The notes beneath the pieces are model-generated. The model saw only the letters and a program-made list of their open reading frames with translations, searched no databases and was not told the origin of the DNA. From Topomyia yanbarensis (taxonomy: Eukaryota > Arthropoda > Insecta > Diptera > Culicidae), in the NCBI RefSeq assembly GCF_030247195.1, contig NC_080671.1:208447993-208511992 (forward strand): a DNA stretch of 64,000 nt. The letters are read 5' to 3'. Position 1 is the first letter of the stretch. The number at the start of each line of letters is the position of its first letter. Both the position numbers and the translations under genes were made by a program. Below are positions 1 to 12,501 of this stretch, one piece after another.

Positions 1-259
1 TCGATTAATTCTTCAACAGATTGTATTATGTTACAAAATCATGTGGAAATGTGGTGCAAGTTATTGTTGCATCGATTAACATTTTCCCAACCCATATATC
101 TAACTTTTTTGGCGAATTAACCTGCGAAGGTGACTATAAGAATCGTTCAATAAAAGTATGCACATATAGTGAAAAGTTCTGTTTTCGAAACATATTTCCA
201 ATGATACGAAGACATAACGGAGTGTTGGTGGACGTGGGTAAAGTTAATTCATAAAAAAT

Positions 260-843
260 GGTGCATTTAAAAAAATATTTTGGCGATACAGAGAGTGTTA
301 GTATATTCATTCACTTTTCATATATTTACTGCACAATTGAACAGTATTCCTTCAAATATCATAGCAGAATACTAAAAATTGAGCCAGTGACAGAAAATCT
401 CTGGAGGTATCTCGTTTATAACTTGCTTTGTGGTGTAAATCATAAATCAAGATATATTGGACCAATCGTTTTCAAGGTTTATACAGTTCTTTTACATATT
501 CCCAGGTATTGATCGAAGCTTTTATTTTTTTCTTAATATTTGAATTTTTTATAGCATTCTGCAGCTAAAAATGCAATTTTCGCTAAAAAAAATCATGAAA
601 ATTATTTTTGTGGACAAAGTTATGATCTTTAATGATGTTATGATATGAAGGAGAACTGTGCAAAATTTCAAACAATTTGGTTCAGTAGATTTAAAGTTAT
701 TCTGTACATCGCGTTTATTCATGGTATCTCCTGAAGATTTTCAATATTTTGCGGTGAACATTAAGGAAAATATTGCTTAAATGTTGCATTATTGTCTGAA
801 TAGACTAACACTCTCGGTATCGCCAATTTTTTTTAAGCACGAT
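260..843. mobile_element. Short TIR element (MITE-like)
   Basis: About 50 bp at each end are inverted copies of each other. Left end 262-312 and right end 790-842 share the core ttggcgatac, then gagagtgttagt, with few mismatches. The interior is AT-rich with no credible coding sequence; two short open frames that overlap it look like chance. The target duplication is not resolved, so the superfamily is unknown. Confidence 0.55.
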
Positions 844-1991
844 ATTTTTTCAACAATAATCCTACCCCCTTAAGCAAGAACTGATTTCATCAGTAGGTGT
901 CGACTAACGGATAAAATTTGACGAAGATCGCGGACCACGCTACCAAATATTCGATTAGTTCCTTTTATGGGTCATCGTGAATTCGTCCTATATAACAGTG
1001 TTGCATTCTTTCAGCATTTTGCTTACATCCGAATTTTGATTGATATTGTAAGTAACGTTTTCCGCAAGCGCAAGATTTAGTGGTTGTTTTAGGGCAGAGC
1101 TGTTCGTCCATAATCCAGCAATGTTGATTTAACTTCAGATGAAGCGATCGCAGGTGCAATTTTCAATTTAATTTTCGACAAATTCATGCAGTTCATCAGT
1201 ATTATATTGTCATTCGCGTAATAGATCTCTATCAAATAAATTCTTGCCATTTCATTTATGTGCTGGTAAACATACATGCAACAAAATTTTAGATTTTTGA
1301 AGTAATTGATAGATATTGCATCAGAAACCCTCCCTCTCCTTCAGATTCCGAAACCAACAATCATGTCCACCGTTTTGGTGCCAAATCATATATAATATTA
1401 TAGCTAAAAAAAATTCTTCAGTACACCCCCCCCCCCTCTCCTTTTCCTCGGATTAGGTACTTCTCACCCTTCCCATCGTTCACAAAAACCACCCCATGAC
1501 CATCTCCTTAGTGGAAGGAATAAGGGAACATGGGGAGACTTGACCAGGTTTTCAGCTAAAACTGCATAAATCTCTAAAAAGGCCTTAAAAAAAAGGTTCT
1601 TGGTCCACTCCCATCATCCATCGGCTCAGTGGGAGAAATACATATGCCAAATACTAATAAATATGGAGATATAAATAATTCTTTGCCTAAAAAACAACCC
1701 CCCCCCCTAAAGCTAAGTGTACCCCCCCCCCCCCCAACATTCCATGAACATCTTCTTGGGGAAAAGAATACGTATGCCAAATTTCATCAAGATCGGACTT
1801 GTAGTTTAGAAGTAGTTAGCGGAGATTCATACAAACATACATTGATTTTTATATATATAGATAAGCTTCCAAATGTATATATTACATTTTTATTATACAC
1901 GACATGACAACTATATACAAGAATAGAAATCATTATTCGAGTTATAAAAATTTGTAAAAGAAAAAACAGCCGCATTAATATTAAATTGAAA
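844..1991. other. Non-coding AT-rich stretch with C-runs
   Basis: No gene is seen. Poly-C runs lie near 1425-1436, 1697-1708 and 1720-1735. Around 1640-1880 the text (tatgccaaatttcatcaaga, then a run ending in tatatatag) reads like a decayed dispersed repeat. Short open frames across the C-runs are low-complexity artefacts. Confidence 0.5.
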
Positions 1992-3186
1992 AAAGGTGCG
2001 AAATCAGCAAAGTCCCAAAAAGTCGATTTTTATAAAAAAAAAATTTTTCGTGATAACATAAAATCTCGACGTTTCATGCATTTTAAAGATGTTTGGCATC
2101 AAAAATACGAATTCGATTTCTAAAATTTCATGGGGTCCCCCCTTCGAAAAAAAATTTGAGTTCCGGCTTATATGGGAATTTTATGTGTGACCGGACCGTT
2201 CAGTCTATATTTCCGGAACCATATAAGCGATCCGTGCGAAATTTTACAGACATCTGTGGGGATAATTTCATTTGGGACTAAGTTTGTGAAAATTGGCCCA
2301 ACCATTTCCGAGAAACTGATATGAGTTTGCTAGTTTTGAAAGATGGCCACTTTTCCCGGGCACTTCCGGAACCGTCTATGGTGGTCAATGTAGTCAACGA
2401 AACTTTGTTTGGCCGTCGGTGACCTAGAACTGCAAATTTAAGTTATTTGAGAGACATTTTAGCGAAATTTTTACCTTTTTTGCTTTCATCGGAGTATCGG
2501 TTTGAATCACAATTTGCTATGTGATCGCACGCCACAACCCGTAACTCCGGAACCGGAAGTCGGTTGAGGATAAATTTTAATAGCCATTTACGGGGATGCA
2601 ACATCTTTCATTTGAGACTAAGTTTGGTTGATTCGGTCTAGCCATCCCCGAGAAGCCCATGTGACTGTTAGTCTGAATTTGGATACTTCCGCCGGGGCTT
2701 CCGGAACCGATGATGGTGGCCAATGTGACCAAAAAGACTTTGAATGGCTGTCAATGACCTAGTACTACAAATCGAAGCAGTTGTGGTCACATTTTGGAAA
2801 AAAATCACCATTATACATTCATTGCAGAATTTATTAAAATCGATATTTTCTGCGTGATCGTACTCATCACCCTGTAATTCCGGAACCGGAAGTCGGATCC
2901 ATTAGAAATTCAATAGCAGCCTATGGGACCTTTCATTTGGGACTAAGTTTGTGAAAATCGGTTCAGCCATCTCTGAGAAAAGTGAGTGAGATTGTGTTCG
3001 CATACACACACACACACACACACAGACGCACATACACACACATACATACAAACATACACACACACAGACATTTGCCGAACTCGACGAACTGAATCGAATG
3101 GTATATGTCACTCGGCCCTCTGGGCCTCCGTTAGAAAGTCGGTTTTCAGAGCAATTGCAATACCTTTCTATTGAGAAAGGCAAAAA
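1992..3186 (+). repeat. ~1.2-kb dispersed repeat, copy A
   Basis: The unit starts near gcgaaatcagcaaagtccc and ends at ctattgagaaaggcaaaa; the next unit follows at once, so it is tandem. Internally there are repeated blocks built on 'ttccggaaccggaagtcgg' and 'cattTgGgactaagttTg', then a (CA)n/(ACAY)n microsatellite at 3004-3066. No long open frame exists. Further copies lie at 3187-5893, 19674-20105, 21767-22985 and 23265-26436. The class is unknown. Confidence 0.75.
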
Positions 3187-3906
3187 GGTGCGAAATCGGC
3201 AAAGTCCCAAAAAGTCGATTTCCACAAAAACATTTTTTTTCGACATAACATAAAATCTCGACGTTTCATGCATTTAAAAAATGTTTGGCATCAAAAATAC
3301 GAATTCGATTTCTGAAATTTCATGGGGTCCCCCATTTGAAAAAAAATCCGGCTTATATGGGAATTTCATATGTGACCGGATGGTCTATATTTCCGGAACC
3401 ATATAAGCGATCCGTACGAAATTTTATAGACATCTGTTGGTTATCATTTGGGACTAAGTTTGCGAAAATCGCCCCAACCATGTGAGGGAAACTGATGTGA
3501 GTTCGGTAATTTTGAAAGATGCCCGCTTTTCCCGGGCACTTTCGGAACCGTCTATGGTGGTTATTGTAGTCAACGAAAGTTTAGTTGGCCGTCGGTGACC
3601 TAGAACTGAAAATTTAAGTTGTTTGAGAGACATTTTAGCGGAATTTTACCTATTTTTTGCTTTCATCGGAGTATTGGCTTGAATCGGAATTTGCTTTGTG
3701 ACCACACGCCACAACCCGTAACTCCGGAACCGAAAGTCGGATGAGGATGAAATTTAATAGCCATTTAATTTTCGATTTTAATAAAAAAAATCGGGATAAA
3801 TTGTAATGAAATTTAATCGCCATTTACGGGGATAAAACACCTTTCATTTGAGACTAAGTTTGGTTGAATCGGTCTAGCCATTTCCGATAAACCGATATGA
3901 CTGTTA

Positions 3907-4684
3907 GGGGCCATGCATAAATGACGTAGCATTTTGGGGGGTAGGGAGGGTATACTAAATTTGTGACGAAGTGTGACGAGGGGGAGGGTAGGGTCAAAAG
4001 TTGTGCGACGTAGCATTAAATTTAAAACCCATTGTTTAGAGAAAATAATTTAATGATCCTCCATTCCCAAGAGAAATGAGTTTAAATTCAAATAAGTTAC
4101 TTTTGACGCGGTTTTTCATGAGGTAAATTTTACGATTCGCGGAATTACAAGTTCACAAAAATACGAAAAGATTTTGTATGCGGATTTAACTTGCTACATT
4201 ACTTAGTTAATGTTGCTAACTAGTAGACTTAGTTTGGAAGCTGAATTAAGATTTCACTTCGGATTCAACCAAACAAAATTTAGTAATTTAGATGAACGTA
4301 TGCTTCTAAGAATCATTGGTAGCTGCAGGATTGTGAACTGAGAGAACTTCTCTTTATGCTCCCCTTGACATATAAAATTCAAAACAAAACTATCAACACA
4401 ATATTTGTGATGAAATGGGCTTATTTTGCACGCATTTTGCTGTTATAATGAAAATGTTGATAAAAGTCGTCAAACATTTTGAAAGGACATGTATTTAAAA
4501 TAATTGAAAAACATGTAATTTTTTTTCATCACCCGGGTGCTTTGCATGGGACGAGGGGGAGGGGGTAGGTAAATGCTACGTTATTTACGAGGGGGAGGTT
4601 AGAATTTTGTGACCAAATGCTACGAGGGGGGAGGGAGGGGTCAAAAATCTCCGAAAAAAAGCTACGTCATTTGTGTACGGCCCC
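3907..4684. mobile_element. MITE with 3-bp TTA target duplication
   Basis: The ends are inverted (GGGGCCATGCATAAATGACG at left; complement of TCATTTGTGTACGGCCCC at right). They are flanked by TTA at 3904-3906 and 4685-4687. Copy A of the host repeat has the uninterrupted site (gactgttagtctg). G-rich blocks follow the left TIR and precede the right one. A TTA/TWA duplication with GGGGC-type ends fits a PIF/Harbinger-like MITE; that class is inferred. No transposase is present. Confidence 0.8.
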
Positions 4685-4938
4685 TTATTCTGAATTTCGA
4701 TACTTCCGCCGGGGCTCTGGAACCGATGATGGTGGCCAATGTGGCCAAAGAGACTTTGATTGGCTTACTACAAATCGAAGTAATTGTGATTACATTTTGG
4801 AAAAAAATTCACCTTTATACATTCATTGCAGGATTTATTAAAATCGACATTTTCTGCGTGATCGTACTTATCACCCTGTAATTCCGGAACCGGAAGTCGG
4901 ATCCATTAGAAATTCAGCAGCAGCCTATGGGAACGTTG

Positions 4939-5789
4939 CACAGTGGCGGGTCTTCAAACAAAAGTCGGTCAAAACCTCAAATGTTACCTAATTTGGCTGA
5001 AAATCACAATTTAAGCTAATTTTGAGGTGCTGAGCTCATTTTTGATGTCAAAAGTAGAAAAATATTAAATGCATTTTTCCATGCAATGTCATTGAACCTT
5101 TCTTATAACTATGATCCTGTTTTCATGATAGATTTTCCGTTACTGTACACCAATGTCAGCAATATCATAAAAAATGAAGAACACAACTTTAAATCCATTG
5201 TATAACGTGTTGGTTTACTGTAGATTGTCTAACTATTTTACACAAAACACCATGCGCCTCCATATCAGCAACAAAGCTTCAAAATCTCTTTAAACCTTTT
5301 TGCGCACCTAGGCGCAGAACGAGACCATGATATTCGAAAAGTAGAGGTTATTTCCCATAATATGTGTACTATGTGACCGTTCCGAAATGATTCCGAAATT
5401 TGTACAGAATAGTGAAAAAAGTATTTTTGATCTGACCACCTCAAACATATTTAAACTAAAAAGTCATAATTCCAAGCAAAGTTACCAAATGTATTTTAAT
5501 CACCAACCAAGTTCTTTCGTTCCTCTACAGAATGAAACTAGTTGTGCTAAAATCGGACCAAAATCAAAAGAGCAACATGCATTTGAAGTGAACAGAGTAA
5601 TGGTGGTTTCGGAAATGAAAATCATTAAAAAGTCCGGACTTTGCTACGTTTAAACTCATGTTAAAAATCGTATTCTTATCCAATGATCACAAAATTTTGA
5701 ATATACACCATTCAATACTTGAGAAATTTATAATATCAATATTTCAAAAATAAATTTTTAAGGGTTTTGGCCAGCCTCCAGCCACTGTG
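4939..5789. mobile_element. Transib-like non-autonomous element, copy 1
   Basis: The element begins CACAGTGGCGGG and ends with the inverted GCCACTGTG. It is flanked by a 5-bp duplication, CGTTG, at 4934-4938 and 5790-5794. Uninterrupted text of the host repeat (cgttgtacctttcattt) supports the site. Transib transposons are known for CACWRTG-type termini resembling the V(D)J heptamer and for GC-rich 5-bp duplications, so the assignment is by termini. No transposase is encoded. A second element of this type, with near-identical end sequence, lies at 57622-59352. Confidence 0.7.
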
Positions 5790-5920
5790 CGTTGTACCTT
5801 TCATTTGAGACTAAGTTTGTCAGGCATCTCTGAGAAAAATGAGTGACATTTTTGGTCACATACACACAGACGCACATACACACGGACCTTTCTTTCTCGT
5901 GCAACTCATGGGAATCAACA

Positions 5921-7184
5921 TGAATGAAGTGCAAAAAACAAAAACCAAAAAACGGAGGCGCCGAACCCCTTTGCTAGAGGTGGTTTGGCGAGGTCTCCCC
6001 CCAGGGGGGAGAGTAATGGAGCGACGAGTGCTGTATCCGATAGCACCAGTGACCCCCCAGCAGTGGTAGAAAATAGCCCTACCAACGTGCTGGACGGACC
6101 ACTATCCGCGATGCGCAAAGTGGTGGAGCAGCTCGATGCAATAATCGAGTTCATTAGCGCGAAACAATATATTAGCAAGGAGCTGAAACAGAGCTTGCTG
6201 ATGCTCCGGAACGCTGTTCGTGTCGCAAGACAGGAACAGCAGGCTTACGCCAAGGGGGTGGAATGTCGGGAGAAGTCCGAAAGAGGAACCCAGACAGTGG
6301 CCTCCAAGAGGGAGGGAAGAGAGAAGGCCGACATAGGTACCCAGACAGGGGCCCTACCCTTCCCCTTCTATGGAGCAGCCATGTCGCTCGAAGCGGCGGC
6401 TGAGTTTCCCTCGAAGGGCAAAGGCAAGGGCAAGCGCAAGACGGCGTCAAACGCTAAGCGCCCTAGGAGGTCACCAGGCGAGGGTGAAAACACCAACACC
6501 ACACGGCGTGTAACCGTCACGGCCAAACGCCGTTTGGTCGAGGTAAACCGGGACGAGAATGACCCCGCTGGGCAGAGAGAAGGTACCAGCAACTCGGTGC
6601 AACCGGGGCAGGGGGGCGTAAACCCCTGGACGCTGATTACCAAGAAGAAGCCGGCACCGACACCGGATGTATCGCGGCCCGCGAAGAAGGCCAAGGACAG
6701 GCGAGGCCTTGTGGTTAAAAACCGACAAGGACAAATACGCCGACGTCCTAAAGTCGATGAGGGCGGCTGAAAGCCTCTCGGCCTTCGGCCAAGACGTGCG
6801 CAGCGTGAGACGCACCAACACAGGCGAAATGCTTCTGGTGCTGAAGCGAGGCGCACAATCTAGTGCGGTGTATAAGGCCTTGGCCCAAAAAGTCCTGGGT
6901 GAAGGCGCCCAGGTCAGGTCGTTAGGGGTGGAAATGACTCTCCAGTGCAAGCATCTGGACGTGTTCACGACCGCAGACGATGTCGTCGCAGCCGTCAAGG
7001 AGCAATGCGACGTGACAATCGAGCGGGCCTCTGTGCGTTTTAAAGAGGGACCCTCCGGCACCCAAGTAGCCTACCTCAGGCTACTGAAGGCGGATGCCAA
7101 AAAGGTTACCGTGAAAGGTAAACTGAAGATCGGCTGGTCGGTATGCCCAATTAGCATACCCCAGCCGCCTTCAGTGGATAGGTG
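5921..7184 (+). pseudogene. R1-clade ORF1 (gag-like), 5' part
   Basis: The probable start is the ATG at 5921 (MNEVQKTKTKKRRRR), with a very basic N-terminus. A frameshift near the C-run at 5998-6004 moves the reading frame to the 5985-6770 segment (ARSPPRGESNGA...). That segment carries a coiled-coil-like stretch (around 6110-6240), GTQT motifs and lysine/arginine-rich blocks. A second frameshift near 6715 shifts to the segment holding the conserved gag domain (KYADVLKSMRAAE through IGWSVCPISIP). The frame runs into the first zinc-knuckle cysteine (DRC at 7178-7186), where a 5.1-kb element is inserted. The zinc knuckles resume at 12305. ORF1 proteins bind retrotransposon RNA; this one is broken. 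Confidence 0.8.
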
Positions 7185-7816
7185 CTCTGCCCTTTTATGC
7201 AATTCTGACGTTAGCGCCAATAGGAATATTTTTCAGGAAACCAATTATTGTGTGTCGTGATGTTTTCAAAAGCACGAATAATGTTTCAACTATCTGTTCT
7301 GTACAAAATGTGTACAATCCATCGTAGATAATAGCCAATTGCTTAAATTTTCACTTGTTTGCAAAAACCTTGTAAATTTCAGCTAACGTCACTTTTGCAA
7401 AAAAAATAGCGATTTCATTTCACTATTTTTATGCAATTCTGATGTACGTATACAAACCAATAGTACCGGGTAAAACGTGTCGCATATTATCAACCGTTTC
7501 AACTGAATTATCTGCAAATGATTATGAATTCATTCAAGTTTCCGAGGCTATATGTGGTGGTCTGGTCAGATGATCGGTTTTGGATCTATACGGATGTTCC
7601 GTGGGGTATGTCCGAGGACCATTCAGTACATTTTCATTAATTTTTCAAAGTTTAGCTGCAAGTCAGGCATTATTATAAAATGTATTGTATATTTTATCGT
7701 ACATTTGAACACTATGACTTCATTTTGCTATCATGTAGGCATTTTTTACGCAACGTGGAAGCGGTTGTGGGTTGGAAGTCCTAGTGAATACGGAATGCGC
7801 TACCCATGTTTGTGAA

Positions 7817-8694
7817 TAGGGTTGCCACCCCTCCGGGTTTGACCCGGAGACTCCGGTTTTCGGGAGCGATCTCCGGGCCTCCGGATTTGAAATTAATTTG
7901 GTGGGAAAAAGCATAATCTCATTTTCTTGAAATTAATTGATTTTTTGCAAAATATTTGAAGTCTAAGTTAACTATTACTCTGGCTCAGATTTATTTTGCC
8001 AGATTTCACCAAATATTGCTGATTTATTTCATAAAGCAATGAAAATGGAAAACAAATCAAATTTACTACAAATTAAGGAATGTAATATTTCGCTATATGC
8101 TACAATTAAAATGTAGCATCCCACTAAGTCAAAATGGTGTAAAAAAGTTATTTTGCTGCAATTTTACCAAATCATTTCACTGTTAGTGGTGCTTATCACC
8201 AACTGCACCAAGGAATGTCAGCTTTGTTCTATTCCAACTGACTAGATCAACATCAAACGAGTTCTTCCCGTGTCGTTGCTACTCCTGCCGCGACCCTTAA
8301 CTGTTGGCTAGGAAGGTGAGCTTTGCTCTTCGTTGCGACACAGCTTCCCATGTGATGCCGCTGCCCTGTCTCCTTTGCTCTCATTTTCTTGTTAGTTATG
8401 GGGGAGAGCAATGCTCGATCGACTTATCCTCCACAGCGAGAGTAGCTGGTGCTTTTGTATTGGCACTTAGTCGGGGAAGTGAAATACTACACCAGATTAA
8501 ACCGACAAAACAGTTCTCAAACGTGAAAAATTTACAGTTTTATTGTAACGTAGAAATAAAGCGATTAAAGTACTCTTAAATGCCGAGCAATCGCTTTGAT
8601 TCCAATTTCCGTCTAGTTCCACTCAAAATCTACCACCGCCCCCCAGGTCAGTGAAAATCTCCGGGTCAAAGCCTCTCCAGAGGTGGCAACTCTA
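7817..8694. mobile_element. hAT-type MITE with 8-bp duplication
   Basis: TAGGGTTGCCACC at the left matches the complement of the right end (TAGAGTTGCCACC), and the similarity continues through ttgacccggaga. The 8-bp duplication TTTGTGAA lies at 7809-7816 and 8695-8702. An 8-bp duplication with these ends fits the hAT superfamily. No transposase frame is present; the 91-residue open frame inside resembles nothing I recognise. Confidence 0.85.
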
Positions 8695-8719
8695 TTTGTG
8701 AAACATTTATACTTGAAGA

Positions 8720-9105
8720 TACCTGACATGCGGCACACTAACGATGATTTGCAGACATGTAAAGTCATCCGGAAACAAGGAGAAACTTTACAACCCATTC
8801 GGTGATTCCGGATTCCTTTTCAACGGACGAAATTTTAAGTGAATATTCCTGTCACGCGGCACATCAAGGTGCACCCGCTCAGTTTTCTACGAACAATTCT
8901 ATCACATGTCAGTGTCGCAAGTCATCCGGGATGAAACGTTTTTGTTAAACATTTCTGTCATGCGACATATCAAATAATATCAACCCTATAATTTATGGAC
9001 AATGCAAATTCAATGTCAAATAGGGACACTTCATAAACAATTCTGGAATATGGAAGTTCGGACCAAACAATTCTAGTAATTATTTCTGTCATGCGGCACA
9101 TCGAA
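8720..9105 (+). repeat. Degenerate ~120-bp tandem repeat
   Basis: A motif close to CTGTCATGCGGCACATC recurs at 8722, 8848, 8956 and 9085. A second motif, agtcatccgg, recurs at 8762 and 8930. Spacing is 108-129 bp and the units are strongly diverged. Confidence 0.55.
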
Positions 9106-12100
9106 TTCTGTGATCTGTGAAAGATACAATCATATTTGAAGACATTTGGATACAGTGTTCCACTTAATGATTGGTCCCGGTAATTCCGGTTTCCCGCTTC
9201 ATGAAACTATGGCAAAAGACAGACCAGTAATTTTGTTTGTTGGCATGTAAAGGGTGTACAAAAAAACTACTGATTTCTCTACAAAGCATAAATAAGAACT
9301 ATAGCTGTATTTATCTAGATTAAGCAAATATTAACTTTGAGCACACGAAGCTTACAGGTTTCATTTCAGAATTCATGGATTTTTGGACAACACAAAAGAG
9401 ATGTTTCAATGAATTAATTTACTAAACCAGCCGGAATTTTATCTACTATAGGACTGTTCACTAATCGAAAAGAAATCCCCTGATTACTGTTCTCTTGAAA
9501 TTAACGTAAATTTTGTTAAATGTAACTAGAGCTTAAAAAATTGACATCCCTGCGTGAACTTGAAAGAGAACCGAAATTCAATTCCTGCCCGCCGCGATGA
9601 ATGAAATGTTTGTTTCCCTCGTCATTCATTCTCCCAACATAGCGCATTCTGGTTCGCATATGTTCGGTTTCAGAAGCAAACTGAATTTTGTTTCTATGCT
9701 AGCTCTGAGAGGGATTATTCAGCGATAATGCACTAGACATAGATTACGCAGCTCACTAATGCTCGAACTGTCCACATAATAACAAATGAATGCTTTGGTT
9801 GATGAAGCAATTTATATTTCCTCTGCACTCAAACATTCGATTCTGCATGAAATTTCAGTCAGTTGAAAAGTTGAATGACCGAGGCGTTGAATCTGAATGT
9901 CAGTTTCGATATGCAGAAATAGTTAACTGATTTTAGAATTTCGAAGCACTGAATGTTACATTGATGACAACACTAGAATTACTCGAAACTATAAATATGG
10001 GTAAGCTAAATATTTTTGGCATCACACTTGCTTCCGACAAATCAAAGAAAACACATCGCACTTGCTTCTCCTGTGCCAAAGCGACTTTCTTTCAGATTTC
10101 TATGTTTTTAAATTATTGTAATTTATACAATTTCTGTGAATCTTTTGCAAAATTTTTTGTCAGCGGCAGTTTTCGTGATGCGAAGATGCTTGCAGTTGCA
10201 CTTTCTAAGTCAATTCAAACAATCTGCTCAGTAATTGGTTCGTTTTTAATTAGCTCAAGTTTTTTTTACAATCATCATCAAGATTGGAAGAGATGCATGA
10301 CTTCTTGAAGAAAGCTGTAATGCTTTTTGATTACAGGTTTGTTTTACCAAAATTTAGGAAACAATTTCAATCAACGTTGTTCTACCTACCGTTGAATGTT
10401 GTGCGGATAACGAAGACGTAATGTGTTTTCGGAAAAGCCGTTTTTACAAACCGAATTGAGAGGATCAGAGCGAAATTCCGAAAGCACTCGTTCTGAGTTT
10501 TTTTGCCTAGCACGCTTGAATGTGGTGTCTAGTATTTATATTAAGAGTACAGAGTGCACAGACCTAATACAGTATTTCAAATTGGGTACAATTCAAAAAC
10601 CTTTCATTTAAATTTAAAATAGAGTTGCCAATATTTTTTCACAGAACTGGAACGTACTAGTTTGCCTTTGATATGTGCAAAGAATACTATGTGTAATTGT
10701 ACTATCGCATTATGTTTTGTACTGAATTTCTCCCATATGTGATATGTATCTGCCAGCAAGCGGTATCCGACCTTGTAGCCGAACATTGATTCTCCCACCG
10801 TCCATTTATATGAAGATCTTAATTACAGCATTGTCACACACAACCATTAAAATTTAATGGCTTTAAATCATTCGAAATCAATGATTTCGCCTGTTCCAAT
10901 TTGTTGAACGGTATGAGCGCAGAATACCTGAGGTGGTAGAACTCATTAAAGGTGGCTATCGTAAGTATAGCCTCCATTTTCACCTTCAGAAAATGTTCCT
11001 CATCACAAATACTCGGTCTTATGGTAATCACAGTATTTGGCCGGTGCACCACTTCTTGCTTCTGCGACTCTCTCATCTCGACGGATTACTAGGGCATAGT
11101 ATAGTAGTCCTTTGTTCTTCAGACAAGGAACACAATATAAAAGTAACTTTATTTGTCGTTCGCTTCACACCGGCTGGGACAGAAGCATAAACCACACTGA
11201 ATTTCGTGACCATTGATTTTGGTTGTTGGAAACAGCAATCTTCTATCTTTATCTCAAACCAAACGAGCTACAAGCTAAAGTCGCTGATACTAATGTTTTT
11301 GAAATTTATTTTCAAGCATTTCGGAGGGGGGGGGGTCTTTAGCCCCCTAGCTCCCCCTCTTGCTACGTGGCTGTATTCAAGCACATTTGAAGTCTTCCTA
11401 GTATACGGATATTCTGGAGTTGGTCTTAATCTGATTGCATTTTTAGTAGATCAAGCGTGTCGAATAACAGGTGTATTCAGGTACAAACGTTTCACAGGTA
11501 TGGGTTACTCATTATGAATCCACAACGTCTCTTAGATGGTTTCAAAATTAATTTAGAGCCTTTATACAATATACAATTTATTAATGTTCATGATATATTA
11601 ATACCAGTTTTCATGCTATACTTTGTAAAATCAATGGAACTGGCTTAACATTGCTTCGGACCCCATGAAATTTTCGTATAAATTTAGAGCCGGATATGTG
11701 AACACGGTTTTTGAAACTTGAATAAATTCCATTTCATTTGCAGGTGGTTTGGTTGGAATTGGTTTTGAAATTAATGATAAAACAACAGCGGTCAAGGGTT
11801 TGAACAAAAGTTTTCACCAAGATACATTCGTACATTATAGTGGTATCAAAAATCCATGTTGAAAAAGACTAAGCTTGCTGCTTTAAAGAAGCATTCGAAC
11901 TTACACAGGAGACTTCTTTATAATATATAAATGGTTAAAAAAATTGATCGTACTAAAAAACTAATTTGAATACCACCCTAGCCTAATTATAATACCACCC
12001 TAGCCATTTATATCACAACATGGTGCTTATCTAGCTCCCACCATTACTTATGATACAACAGCTTAAGAATAAATTGTTTACCTTGTTAAGTATACCTTCA

Positions 12101-12117
12101 ATACTATATTGCACCGG
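9106..12117. other. Non-coding interior of the 5.1-kb TIR element
   Basis: AT-rich sequence with only short open frames, the longest 115 residues at 9961-10308 and not recognisable. A G/C run lies near 11325-11365. A short duplicated phrase (taataccaccctagcc) lies near 11970-12005. I see no gene or RNA gene. Confidence 0.5.
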
Positions 12118-12304
12118 TACGTCACTTTGTTAAAAAAAATGTCGTCTACGTCACCTTGTTTTTCTCGTTTTAAAAGGCCGTTTTGCATATTTTTTAAAGA
12201 CAATTACATTGAAAGACGTGGATTTTTGTGGAAAACTCAGAAATATGAAAAAATAAAATTTGACCAAAGTGGCGTTTACGTCACTTTTGCATACAAGGGC
12301 AGTG

Positions 12305-12501
12305 CCGGCCATAAATCTTACGAATGTAAGGGCACAGACAGGAGCAAACTATGTCGTCGCTGCGGCCAGAAGGGGCATAAGGAGCGGGGCTGCACTAAGG
12401 CGCATAAATGCCTTATCTGCACCGCTAAGAAGCAAGCCCGTAATCATGATATGGGTAGACCTTCGTGTCCCTTCGGTGAGGCAAATAAGAAGAAGCCGTG
12501 A
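12305..12501 (+). pseudogene. R1-clade ORF1, 3' part with zinc knuckles
   Basis: The frame reads GHKSYEC, then CRRCGQKGHKERGC, then a third CLIC...H-type knuckle and a lysine-rich end (EANKKKP*). This is the remainder of the CCHC triplet whose first cysteine lies at 7184, before the 5.1-kb insertion. The stop codon overlaps the start of ORF2 in the sequence GTGA at 12498-12501. In this clade the overlap is usually ATGA, so the ORF2 start has probably mutated from ATG to GTG. Confidence 0.85.

Larger units (their letters stand above)
3187..5893 (+). repeat. ~1.2-kb dispersed repeat, copy B, interrupted
   Basis: This is a second tandem copy of the unit at 1992-3186. It is broken by a TTA-flanked MITE (3907-4684) and a Transib-like element (4939-5789). 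In its terminal microsatellite (5867-5893) it gives way to an R1-clade retrotransposon. Comparison with copy A shows the empty target sites of both DNA elements, which supports the insertion boundaries. Confidence 0.75.
7185..12304. mobile_element. 5.1-kb TIR element inserted in R1 ORF1
   Basis: The ends are imperfect inverted repeats: left CTCTGCCCTTTTATGCAA, right (complement) CACTGCCCTTGTATGCAA, with similarity continuing through TGACGTWARCGCCA. The ORF1 reading frame leaves off immediately before the element and picks up just after it. Subterminal TGACGT/ACGTCA motifs recur at both ends (7205, 7386, 12118, 12149, 12288). No transposase-length frame exists, so it is non-autonomous. No target duplication could be resolved, and about 15 nt of ORF1 appear to be lost at the junction. 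Inside it sit a hAT MITE and a degenerate 120-bp repeat. Confidence 0.7.

Noticed and set aside
21..512. Two adjacent + strand frames of 77 and 84 residues at the left edge
   Set aside because: Low-complexity AT-rich translations with no recognisable motif; the second overlaps the TIR element at 260-843.
2902..3273. Minus-strand 123-residue frame rich in VCVCVCV
   Set aside because: It is a translation of the CA microsatellite in the dispersed repeat.
6368..7061. Minus-strand frames of 162 and 196 residues
   Set aside because: Antisense shadows of the GC-rich R1 ORF1; the + strand has the recognisable gag domain.
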